A stretch of DNA of 44,894 nt from Omnitrophica bacterium RIFCSPHIGHO2_02_FULL_51_18 (GTDB lineage Bacteria > Omnitrophota > Gorgyraeia > 2-02-FULL-51-18): contig MHFI01000064.1 in NCBI GenBank assembly GCA_001804125.1, positions 13,020-57,913 of the forward strand, in the 5' to 3' direction. The notes below the pieces were generated by a model. The model searched no databases. It worked only from the letters and a program-made list of their open reading frames with translations, and was not told the DNA's origin. This document shows, one piece after another, positions 1 to 5,975 of the stretch; within the stretch, counting starts at the first letter, position 1, and every line of letters starts with the position of its first letter. Position numbers and translations under genes: made by a program.

Positions 1-300
1 CGGAGCAAGGTCAAATAGGAGAAGAGCCCCGCCAAAGAACGCGGCGGACATATGCGGGCAAGCCCGCCCGCAAAACACTTCTCGGGTAGACCGCTATATA
101 GGATCCGTCCAGCAATGGACGGGCTAGAGGGATGATCATCCTAAGAGCAATGAAAAATGAAAAATTAAAAATGTAAAATTCTGGAACCGCTTCGCGGCCT
201 TCAATATAGGCCGCGTGAGCGATACAAATTTTTTCATTTTAAATTTTTAATTTTGCATTGATTTTAGACAGAACCCGGCTTACAGATCTACAAATGTCAA
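1..300 (+). ncRNA. rnpB: RNase P RNA (rnpB), 3' part, cut by the window edge
   Basis: This is the catalytic RNA of RNase P, which removes 5' leaders from pre-tRNAs. The window opens on the conserved segment CGGAGCAAGGTCAAATAGG. It is followed by a CGGGTAGACCGCT block, a P18-like hairpin (GTCC-AGCAAT-GGAC near 107-120), GGCTAGAGGGATGA, and the universally conserved ACAGAACCCGGCTTA (about 268-282) that forms the 3' strand of P4. The remaining bases to about 300 should be the 3' strand of P1. The 5' half of the gene lies outside the window. An insertion of roughly 120 nt separates the P18/P2 part from the P4 strand, at the place where some bacteria carry helix P19. The exact 3' end is not defined by sequence alone. 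Confidence 0.93.
148..260. repeat. AT-rich palindromic insertion inside rnpB (P19 position)
   Basis: The arms are A/T rich and imperfectly complementary. The left arm begins CAATGAAAAATGAAAAATT (148-180) and the right arm ends TTTTTAATTTTGCATTG (226-260). Between them lies a GC-rich hairpin, GCGGCCT-tcaatat-AGGCCGC (about 194-214). The composition differs sharply from the flanking GC-rich RNase P RNA. Inference: a small non-coding palindromic repeat has inserted at the length-variable P19 site, where the ribozyme core tolerates extra helices. It could instead be an ancestral extended P19; related genomes would decide. Confidence 0.75.
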
Positions 301-399
301 CCGTCCTTTCCTGGAGATGACGGGGCGTTCCACGGCCCCGACCGACGTGCCACAATCAAGGGATTGTGGCCTGGTGAAAATCAGGAAAGGACGGCCCTT
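301..399 (+). ncRNA. Unidentified structured RNA or complex terminator downstream of rnpB
   Basis: A perfect 13-bp inverted repeat, CCGTCCTTTCCTG (301-313) with CAGGAAAGGACGG (382-394), closes a region holding two further perfect hairpins. These are CGGGGC-gttccacg-GCCCCG and GCCACAATC-aagg-GATTGTGGC. The outer stem is followed by CCCTTTTT, so transcription could end there. The shape is a three-way junction of about 94 nt. It may be the rnpB terminator, a separate small RNA, or another palindromic element. I do not recognise a known family; a loose likeness to the tail of glycine aptamers is discussed under rejected items. Confidence 0.55.
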
Positions 400-432
400 T
401 TTGGAGTTCGAAATTCTTTTCCTACTAAAACA

Positions 433-461
433 TTGCATAGGGGTGCTTTCTTTGCTAGTAT
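433..461 (+). promoter_or_regulatory. Candidate sigma-70 promoter upstream of the PDZ/TPR gene
   Basis: TTGCAT (433-438) and TAGTAT (456-461) are separated by 17 nt. An overlapping TATACT (459-464) is an alternative -10 with a 20-nt spacer. The site lies about 90 nt before the ATG at 551 and after the T-run that closes the upstream RNA element, so it is well placed. The match is moderate. Confidence 0.4.
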
Positions 462-550
462 ACTATATGTAGCGTGTTCTAAAATGTTCCAGTTTTAACA
501 GCTTTCGTTGATCGCCAGCAAAAAAAGAGAGCGGCTCTTCTATTTCAACG

Positions 551-1510
551 ATGATTCTAAAAAAGTGGTGCCTCTTGCCCTCTCTTTTTCTTTGTACGAA
601 TTTGTTTGCGGACACGGTGATTCTGAAAAATGGCAAGGAAATCAAGGGCCTCGTGGTCGAGGAGCACAGCGACCGGATAATCTTCAGCACTGAAAGGGGC
701 GAGATTCCGATTCTTCGCAAGGGCGTGAGTAACATCCGCTATGATGATCCGGCTCAGAATTTCATGCGGGTCGGAAAGGCCTATGAAGAAGACGGCAAAT
801 TAGGGGAAGCGCTTGCGTTTTACGAAAAGGCCGCTGAGGTCAATCCTAATTTTGAAGAAGCCCAAAAAGCGGCCGTAGGCGTCCGAAACCGATTTTGGGC
901 TTCTTCCATGGAAGGACCTCGGAACGAGATGGAGAAACAACAGGTGATCTACGATTCCTGGGGGAAGGGCCTGCCTATTGAGGAGCTGATTAAAAAAGGG
1001 GAGGTGGAGCAGCAAAAAATTTTAAGGACGAATTTGGGGGTTGTGCTTGAGAAAAAAGGGGACTGGGTGCATCTGGAGATAGTGGAATTGCGGAAGGAAG
1101 CGGCGCTCGCGGGTTTAAAAAAAAACGATCGCCTGATCTCCATCGACAGCCAGTCCTTGCGGTATCTCGGCGTCGAGGCGGTCGCCAAGCACCTGATGTT
1201 GCCGCGTCTGTCGCATTACCTTCTCGAATTTGAGCGGAATTGTTTTTTGCATAAGGAGCCGGCAAAGGCGGATCTCAAGCAGTTGGGGGTTAAGCTGAGG
1301 CTGGGTCATGAGGGACTTGTGATTGATTCGGTTAAGCAGGGAAGTGCGGCGGAAAAAGCGGGCCTTAAGGAAAACGATCTTCTAGTACGGATCAACGAGG
1401 AAACCACCCGGTACACGCCGCTCCAGAAGGTGGTGCAATTGATTCAGGGCTCGACCGATGACCGGATTGTTTTTACGGTCCGGCGCGCGGCGCTTTTGGC
1501 AAGAAAATAA
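551..1510 (+). CDS. Secreted LSm-like/TPR/double-PDZ protein, function unknown
   Basis: The 319-residue product starts with a Sec signal peptide (basic MILKKW, hydrophobic stretch, probable cleavage after LFA near residue 20). Residues about 21-66 form a short beta-rich segment (VILKNGKEIKGLVV) like the small LSm/SH3-type modules found at the N-terminus of envelope proteins. A TPR-like helical pair follows at about 68-110 (GKAYEEDGKLGEALAFYEKA). Two PDZ-like domains lie at about 155-225 (AALAGLKKNDRLISI) and 245-315 (GSAAEKAGLKENDLLVRI). No protease catalytic domain is present, so it is probably a periplasmic scaffold or adaptor rather than an HtrA-type protease. The ribosome-binding site is weak. 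It abuts the HAMP protein gene downstream and is probably co-transcribed with it. The specific role is unknown. Confidence 0.8.
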   Translation: MILKKWCLLPSLFLCTNLFADTVILKNGKEIKGLVVEEHSDRIIFSTERGEIPILRKGVSNIRYDDPAQNFMRVGKAYEEDGKLGEALAFYEKAAEVNPNFEEAQKAAVGVRNRFWASSMEGPRNEMEKQQVIYDSWGKGLPIEELIKKGEVEQQKILRTNLGVVLEKKGDWVHLEIVELRKEAALAGLKKNDRLISIDSQSLRYLGVEAVAKHLMLPRLSHYLLEFERNCFLHKEPAKADLKQLGVKLRLGHEGLVIDSVKQGSAAEKAGLKENDLLVRINEETTRYTPLQKVVQLIQGSTDDRIVFTVRRAALLARK

Positions 1511-1511
1511 A

Positions 1512-1949
1512 GTGGCTTCACTCCTTCGCCGCAAAAAATATTTCGTAAACCGCGGGTTGCAGCTTCGTTTTGCGCGGGTGGTTATTTTCTTTGCGTTTGT
1601 ATCCTCGCTTGTCACGGGAGTCGTGATCTTTGGCGCGACCTTCATGTTGTTGGGTGAAAAACTGGCAAATGTTTATCCGCAGGGAAGGCTCGTCGAGATT
1701 TTTCGGTCCGCCTACGCCGCTTTTTTCATCAGCATGCTTATCATGGTGCCCTTTATTTTCTATGGGGCCATTGTTTTTTCGCACCGCATCGCTGGCCCGC
1801 TTCCCAAAATTTATGAGGCCTTGCGGCAGGTGGGAGGGGGCAATTTCGATGTCAATTTGATCTTAAGAAAGCGTGACGAACTGCGAGAGCTGGCGAATGT
1901 GATCAACGCGATGGCCAAAAATTTAAGGGAGAGAGAAACTAGAAAATGA
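1512..1949 (+). CDS. Small membrane protein with two TM helices and a HAMP domain
   Basis: I chose the GTG at 1512, one base after the stop of the previous gene, because the longer ORF-track start (1458) overlaps that gene by about 50 nt. The product has about 145 residues. It has a basic N-terminus (RRKKYFVNRGLQLRF), a first TM helix, a short outside loop, a second TM helix (FFISMLIMVPFIFYGAIVF), then a HAMP-like linker. The HAMP has the typical HRIAGPLPKIYEALRQVGGGNF start and the second helix DELRELANVINAMAKNL. There is no kinase, cyclase or chemoreceptor output domain, so it is a free-standing HAMP module. It may signal through a partner, perhaps the periplasmic PDZ protein encoded just upstream. 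That link is inference. Confidence 0.75.
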   Translation: MASLLRRKKYFVNRGLQLRFARVVIFFAFVSSLVTGVVIFGATFMLLGEKLANVYPQGRLVEIFRSAYAAFFISMLIMVPFIFYGAIVFSHRIAGPLPKIYEALRQVGGGNFDVNLILRKRDELRELANVINAMAKNLRERETRK

Positions 1950-2012
1950 GAGAAATTCCCGCATGGGTCTTGTGACCCGCGCGGATCATTCAGCCGAAAG
2001 TTTTTTCAAAAA

Positions 2013-2051
2013 GGAGAGGCTTCTTCCGGACGGGGAGGTCTCTCCCTTTTT
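2013..2051 (+). terminator. Rho-independent terminator before the dcw cluster
   Basis: GGAGAG (2013-2018) pairs with CTCTCC (2040-2045), with further partial pairing inside the loop, and is followed by CTTTTTA. The A-run before the left arm makes it potentially bidirectional. It separates the PDZ/HAMP pair from the mraZ promoter. Confidence 0.7.
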
Positions 2052-2062
2052 ATTCAAATCTG

Positions 2063-2091
2063 TTGACAGGCAGGCACCCTGGGTGTACAAT
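2063..2091 (+). promoter_or_regulatory. Consensus sigma-70 promoter of the dcw cluster
   Basis: TTGACA (2063-2068) and TACAAT (2086-2091) are separated by exactly 17 nt. It lies directly after the terminator and about 48 nt before the mraZ start. It is one of three near-consensus promoters in the window and probably drives much of the 16-kb wall and division cluster, since no other strong promoter is evident before ribE. Confidence 0.85.
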
Positions 2092-2109
2092 TTCCCCATA
2101 ATCACCCAA

Positions 2110-2136
2110 AAAGTGGGGGAAAGTGGAGACAAGGGT
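2110..2136 (+). promoter_or_regulatory. MraZ operator: three boxes with 10-bp period
   Basis: Two perfect AAAGTGG boxes (2110-2116 and 2120-2126) and a degenerate third, CAAGGGT (2130-2136), are each separated by 3 nt. This matches the reported MraZ-binding pattern AAAGTGK-N3 repeats (known from Mycoplasma) and the GTGG/TGGG periodic sites of E. coli. The array lies between the promoter and the mraZ ATG at 2139, and the third box overlaps the likely Shine-Dalgarno AAGGG. This supports autoregulation of the cluster by MraZ. Confidence 0.8.
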
Positions 2137-2138
2137 AG

Positions 2139-2603
2139 ATGTTCTACGGAGAGCATGAGCATAGCATTGACCGAAAAGGGCGTCTCATCATTCCTTCAAA
2201 ATTCAGAGAGGTATTCAAAGAAAACTATGTGGAGCGATTTTTCGTCACTCGGGGCCTTGATATGTGTCTCTTTGTATTCACGGAGGATGAGTGGAAGAAG
2301 CAGGAGTCCAAGTTTAAATCTCTTCCATTTACGTCCAGCGAAACCAGAAATTTCAACCGGCTCTACTTTTCCGGAGCGTGTGAAGTTACCTGTGACAAGC
2401 AAGGGCGAATACTTGTCCCGGAATACTTGAAGGAATATGCACAAATCAAGCGGGATGTCGTGATTGTGGGGGTATCCAACCGCATGGAGATATGGAGCAA
2501 GGAGGCCTGGGCCGCGTTTTACAAGAACACGAAGGACTCCTTTGAAAAGATAGCGGAAAACATGTTCGGCGGCGCTTCCGCTGGCTCGGTGGAATCCTCC
2601 TAG
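2139..2603 (+). CDS. mraZ: Transcriptional regulator MraZ
   Basis: MraZ is a ring-forming, AbrB-fold DNA-binding protein at the head of dcw clusters that regulates its own operon. The 154-residue product contains both SpoVT/AbrB-like repeats with their DxKGR signatures: IDRKGRLIIPSKFRE near residue 10 and CDKQGRILVPEYLKEY near residue 85. The length and domain order are those of the family. The start ATG follows an AAGGG Shine-Dalgarno that is part of the third MraZ box, so bound MraZ could affect both transcription and translation of its own message. That dual effect is inference. Confidence 0.97.
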   Translation: MFYGEHEHSIDRKGRLIIPSKFREVFKENYVERFFVTRGLDMCLFVFTEDEWKKQESKFKSLPFTSSETRNFNRLYFSGACEVTCDKQGRILVPEYLKEYAQIKRDVVIVGVSNRMEIWSKEAWAAFYKNTKDSFEKIAENMFGGASAGSVESS

Positions 2604-2619
2604 GAGAGAGGGGTTTGGC

Positions 2620-2823
2620 ATGAAAAAAAACGGCAAAAAGGAATTTCACGCAAGCTTGTTCGCCGGGTCGGAGCTTCAGTTTGAGGCGACGTTGGAAAAT
2701 TTTAAGCGCCGCCGCGCGCTTTCGCCTTTGTCGCCGATAGACATGCGCTCCCGGCTTTTTTTTGAAAGGATTTTGCAGGTTAAGAAAATAAGAGACCTCG
2801 TGTTTTGCGGGAGAGCCCGATAA
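2620..2823 (+). CDS. Small basic hypothetical protein between mraZ and rsmH
   Basis: This is a 67-residue ORF rich in Lys, Arg and Phe, with no recognised domain. A very good Shine-Dalgarno (AGGAGAGAGGGG) lies 6 nt before its ATG, and it sits in the otherwise unexplained gap between mraZ and rsmH. Its 3' end overlaps the presumed TTG start of rsmH (2805), which would fit translational coupling. No TM segment or signal peptide is visible. It could be a leader peptide that helps translate rsmH or a lineage-specific small protein; I cannot tell which. Confidence 0.5.
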   Translation: MKKNGKKEFHASLFAGSELQFEATLENFKRRRALSPLSPIDMRSRLFFERILQVKKIRDLVFCGRAR

Positions 2824-3764
2824 ATTCGTTCCCCTTCGCTAAAGCTTCGGGGGATGCCCTCCGAAGCCTCGGCGTAGGAGGGCAGCATAAAAGCGTTCTA
2901 TTGGCCGAGGCGGTCGAGTGGCTCGGGATACAAAAACCGGCCGTGATCGTGGATGGAACCCTCGGGTCAGGCGGGCATGCGGAGGAGATTTTAAGGCGGC
3001 TCGGGCCAAAGGGGAAGTTGATCGGGTTCGATAAGGATCCGGAAGCGGTCCGTGAAGCCGCCGAGAGGCTTGAAAGGTTCGGGGAACAGGCGATGATTAT
3101 TCGGGATGACTTTAAAAATATCGCAAGGCGTTTGAGCCAGGCGAATGTTCACTCCGCGGACGGCGTGCTGTTGGATCTGGGCGTTTCTTCGATGCAGTTG
3201 GACCGCGAACAGCGTGGATTCAGTTTTTCAAAAAATGGGCCGCTGGACATGCGCATGGACCCTCAAAGCGCTTTGTCCGCGACGGAAATCGTGAACCATT
3301 ATCCGGAAAAAGAGCTTGCGGATATCTTCTGGAATTTCGGTCAGGAGCGCCATTCGCGAAGGATCGCGAGTCGGATAGTCCGGGAGCGCTCCCGGAAAAA
3401 GATCCTGACTACGGCGGCGCTTGAGCAGGTTATTTTCCATTCGGTCCCCAGGACTTACCGCTACGGGCGGATCCACCCCGCGACGAGGTCGTTTCAGGCG
3501 CTTCGGATCGTGGTGAATGACGAGCTGGGCTCCTTGCAGCGCTTTCTATCCGAAGTGGTTTCCCTGTTGAAACCCAGGGGACGGGTCGTTATTATTTCGT
3601 TTCATTCGCTGGAAGATCGGCTTGTCAAGCAGGCGTTTCGTGAGTTTGAGAGGCAGGGGTTGGGCCAAGTATTGACAAAAAAGCCTGTGGTTGCCGGTGA
3701 GCCGGAGATACAGGAAAACCCGAGAGCGCGCAGTGCGAAGCTCCGGGTATTTGAGAAAGCGTAA
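2805..3764 (+). CDS. rsmH: 16S rRNA (cytosine-1402-N4)-methyltransferase RsmH
   Basis: RsmH (MraW) methylates C1402 of 16S rRNA using SAM. The family motifs are present: HKSVLLAEAVEWL at the normal N-terminus, DGTLGSGGHAEEIL (SAM loop), GFDKDPEAV, LLDLGVSSMQLD, RGFSFSKNGPLDMRMD, HPATRSFQALRIVVNDEL and FHSLEDRLVK. The only in-frame start before the conserved HxSVLL motif is the TTG at 2805; the frame is closed upstream by TAA at 2781. That start adds about 28 residues, of which some 20 (around FAKASGDALRSLGVGG) are encoded by a palindromic repeat. Either the repeat is translated as an N-terminal tail, or translation starts at a later non-standard codon. The last residues are the usual NPRARSAKLRVFEK. 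Confidence 0.93.
   Translation: MRESPINSFPFAKASGDALRSLGVGGQHKSVLLAEAVEWLGIQKPAVIVDGTLGSGGHAEEILRRLGPKGKLIGFDKDPEAVREAAERLERFGEQAMIIRDDFKNIARRLSQANVHSADGVLLDLGVSSMQLDREQRGFSFSKNGPLDMRMDPQSALSATEIVNHYPEKELADIFWNFGQERHSRRIASRIVRERSRKKILTTAALEQVIFHSVPRTYRYGRIHPATRSFQALRIVVNDELGSLQRFLSEVVSLLKPRGRVVIISFHSLEDRLVKQAFREFERQGLGQVLTKKPVVAGEPEIQENPRARSAKLRVFEKA
2831..2883. repeat. Palindromic intergenic repeat overlapping the rsmH 5' end
   Basis: The element contains two hairpin-like halves: CCCCTTCGctaaagCTTCGGGGG and CCCTCC-gaagcctcggcgta-GGAGGG. It resembles GC-rich palindromic repeats common in metagenome-derived genomes, which often give FAKAS/SYAEASEG-like translations in either strand. Here it lies in frame with rsmH between the only upstream start codon and the conserved domain. 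Confidence 0.6.
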
Positions 3765-3776
3765 CCCAGGGGTCCC

Positions 3777-4145
3777 ATGAGGCGTTTTATTGCGTCTTTA
3801 ATCTGTGCGGTGATTGCGGGCCTTTTTTACGTTTCGATGGAAGTCGAAGCTGTGAAGACCGGCTACATGATTCGTCAACAGGAAGAGATGAAGGTGCAGC
3901 ATCTTGACCGCGGCCGGGCGCTCAAGTACAATATTGCACGTCTGGAAGCTCCTCACAATCTTGAACGCAAACTCATGGCGCAGAAGATACTTTTGGCGCC
4001 TCCGAAGGAGTGGCAGACCCTGGTTTTGGTCAATGGCAGCCGGGTGCGTCCCAACGCCCAAGTGGCCGGCCCTTTAAACCAGCCGCCTTATTTTCTTAGG
4101 TTTTTTGTAGGCACGGCCCAAGCGGAAGCCAAAGACACACATTAA
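3777..4145 (+). CDS. ftsL: FtsL-like cell-division membrane protein
   Basis: The 122-residue bitopic protein sits between rsmH and ftsI, the standard position of ftsL. It has a short cytoplasmic N-terminus (MRRF) and one TM helix (about residues 4-22). A helical segment follows (about 25-70, KTGYMIRQQEEMKVQHLDRG) that could form the coiled coil by which FtsL pairs with FtsB/DivIC, then a LERKLMAQKILLAPP motif. The C-terminal 45 residues are Pro-rich and longer than usual. FtsL proteins diverge strongly, so the call rests mainly on position and topology. An AGGGG Shine-Dalgarno precedes the ATG. Confidence 0.75.
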   Translation: MRRFIASLICAVIAGLFYVSMEVEAVKTGYMIRQQEEMKVQHLDRGRALKYNIARLEAPHNLERKLMAQKILLAPPKEWQTLVLVNGSRVRPNAQVAGPLNQPPYFLRFFVGTAQAEAKDTH

Positions 4146-4169
4146 GATTTTTAAGATTTTCGGAACATT

Positions 4170-5975
4170 TTGCTCGACACCCAGCTTTCCAAAACGCGGC
4201 TTTTCTTTATTTTTTCTTTTTTATTCGTAGCCCTTTTTTCCCTCTTTTTACGGCTCGGCTTTCTCCAAATCTTTAAGTCCTCGAAATTCCAATCCATCGC
4301 CCAAAACCAATCCCGGGCTACAATTGAAATACCCCCGGTCCGCGGCAAAATCCTCGACCGCCAGGGACGGGAACTCGCGCTTGACGTGAGGCTCGATTCG
4401 CTTTACGCGGTTTCGCGTGAAATAAAGAACAAATCCCAGCTTGCCGACAGACTTTCAAAGATACTCACAGCAAACCGCGCTTTGCTTTATGAAAAACTCT
4501 CCCGTGACAAGCTTTTTGTGTGGTTGGCGAGAAAAATTTCGGACGTAAAATCTGAGGCTGTGACAAGACTTAAGGAAAGCGGTCTCGGATTCATCAAAGA
4601 ATCGATGCGCGTTTATCCCAAGGGCGAAATTGCCTGCCACCTGGTGGGGTTCACCGATATTGATAACGAGGGGTTGGAGGGGATCGAGCTTCACTACAAC
4701 AGCTTCCTCAAGGGCGTGCCCGGTTGGCGCATGGTCCAAAAGGATGCCAAGCAACGCGAGCTTATTTCAAGGGAAATCGAGATGGTGCCGCCGGTGGACG
4801 GCTACCAGGTGCACCTGACGATCGACGAGGTGATCCAGACGCTGGCCGACCAGGAACTGGCAAATACCTGTAAAAAATTCAATGCCAAGGGCGGCTCGAT
4901 TATCGTGATGGACCCGAAGAGCGGTGACATTCTCGCCCTATCGACCTACCCGGTCTACGACCCAAATAACGCCAAGCAATCAAGCTTGGAGGCGCGCAGG
5001 AACCGTGCGATTACGGACCTCTTTGAACCGGGATCGGTGTTTAAGATTTTTACGCTGGCCGCGATCCTGGAGGGGAAGGCAGTGCGCTTGGATGAGAAGT
5101 TTGATTGTGAAGGCGGTTCATGGGCGGTGGCGGGCAAGGTGCTTCATGACCATAGAGGTCATGGTCTCATGACGTTCAGGGAAATCATTGAAAAGTCGAG
5201 CAATATCGGGACCGTGAAGGGGGCGATGAGGCTCGGCGCCCAGAAACTTTATAAGGCGCTGCGCGCGTTCGGGTTTGGCGAAAGAACGGGCATTCCGCTG
5301 GCCGGCGAAATCAACGGCCTGCTGCCGCATCCAAAGCATTGGTCCAGAAGTTCCATTATCAATATCCCGATCGGCCAGGGCGTTGCCGTCACCCCGCTGC
5401 AGCTGACCTCGGCGGCCGCGGCGGTCGCGAATAACGGCCTGTGGGTGCGGCCCAGGATCGTGACGCATATCGATGACCAGGAGGGGCGTGTCGTCAAGAA
5501 CTTTGACGTTGAACCGGTCCGGCAGGTGATTTCCAAAGAAACCGCGCTCCAAGTGCGTTCCGTGCTGGAGGGCGCCGTGTCGCGCGGCACTGGAAAGAAG
5601 GCTATGGTTCCGGGTTTCAAGGCCGCCGGCAAGACGGGGACCGCGCAGAAACTTCTGCCCAACGGCGCGTATTCGCACGATCATTTTATCGCTTCGTTTG
5701 TGGGTTTCGTACCGTATGATGAGCCGAAGGTCGTGATTGGAGTCAACATTGACGAACCGCATCCGGTGTATTACGGAGGCGAAGTGGCCGCACCCGCTTT
5801 TTCAAAAGTGGCCTCGGGGGTCATGGCTTATTGGCGCATCCAGCAAGCGCTCCCTCCGCCCGAAGTGGTTTCCGCCGCCAAAAATCCCCATAAAAAAGCG
5901 AAAGCAAAAATTACGCCCGGTTCCTTGCCGGCGCCGCTGGAACTGCAGTCTCAGGGCGGCGTTGCCGGGCGATGA
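4170..5975 (+). CDS. ftsI: Division-specific transpeptidase FtsI (PBP3)
   Basis: FtsI cross-links septal peptidoglycan in partnership with FtsW. The 601-residue product starts at a TTG and has one N-terminal TM anchor (RLFFIFSFLFVALFSLFL). The pedestal domain follows with RGKILDRQGRELA near residue 60, then the transpeptidase domain. The three active-site motifs are visible: SVFK (in EPGSVFKIFTLAAIL), SSN (in EKSSNIGTVKGA) and KTG (in AAGKTGTAQKL). No PASTA domains are present; the C-terminus is a Lys/Pro/Ala-rich tail. The stop overlaps the start of murE as ATGA, indicating coupled translation. Confidence 0.95.
   Translation: MLDTQLSKTRLFFIFSFLFVALFSLFLRLGFLQIFKSSKFQSIAQNQSRATIEIPPVRGKILDRQGRELALDVRLDSLYAVSREIKNKSQLADRLSKILTANRALLYEKLSRDKLFVWLARKISDVKSEAVTRLKESGLGFIKESMRVYPKGEIACHLVGFTDIDNEGLEGIELHYNSFLKGVPGWRMVQKDAKQRELISREIEMVPPVDGYQVHLTIDEVIQTLADQELANTCKKFNAKGGSIIVMDPKSGDILALSTYPVYDPNNAKQSSLEARRNRAITDLFEPGSVFKIFTLAAILEGKAVRLDEKFDCEGGSWAVAGKVLHDHRGHGLMTFREIIEKSSNIGTVKGAMRLGAQKLYKALRAFGFGERTGIPLAGEINGLLPHPKHWSRSSIINIPIGQGVAVTPLQLTSAAAAVANNGLWVRPRIVTHIDDQEGRVVKNFDVEPVRQVISKETALQVRSVLEGAVSRGTGKKAMVPGFKAAGKTGTAQKLLPNGAYSHDHFIASFVGFVPYDEPKVVIGVNIDEPHPVYYGGEVAAPAFSKVASGVMAYWRIQQALPPPEVVSAAKNPHKKAKAKITPGSLPAPLELQSQGGVAGR

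Noticed and set aside
301-399. Glycine riboswitch aptamer
   Set aside because: The string GUGAAAAUCAGGAAAGGAC and an ACCGACGUGC segment resemble parts of glycine aptamers. However, the tail is fully paired in the outer 13-bp stem, several conserved core bases differ, and the downstream gene has no link to glycine.
1963-2430. 155-residue + strand ORF overlapping mraZ
   Set aside because: It runs through the terminator, promoter and MraZ boxes and is out of frame with the clearly real mraZ.
5118-5762. 214-residue - strand ORF
   Set aside because: Shadow of ftsI; the translation has no recognisable domain and no ribosome-binding site.
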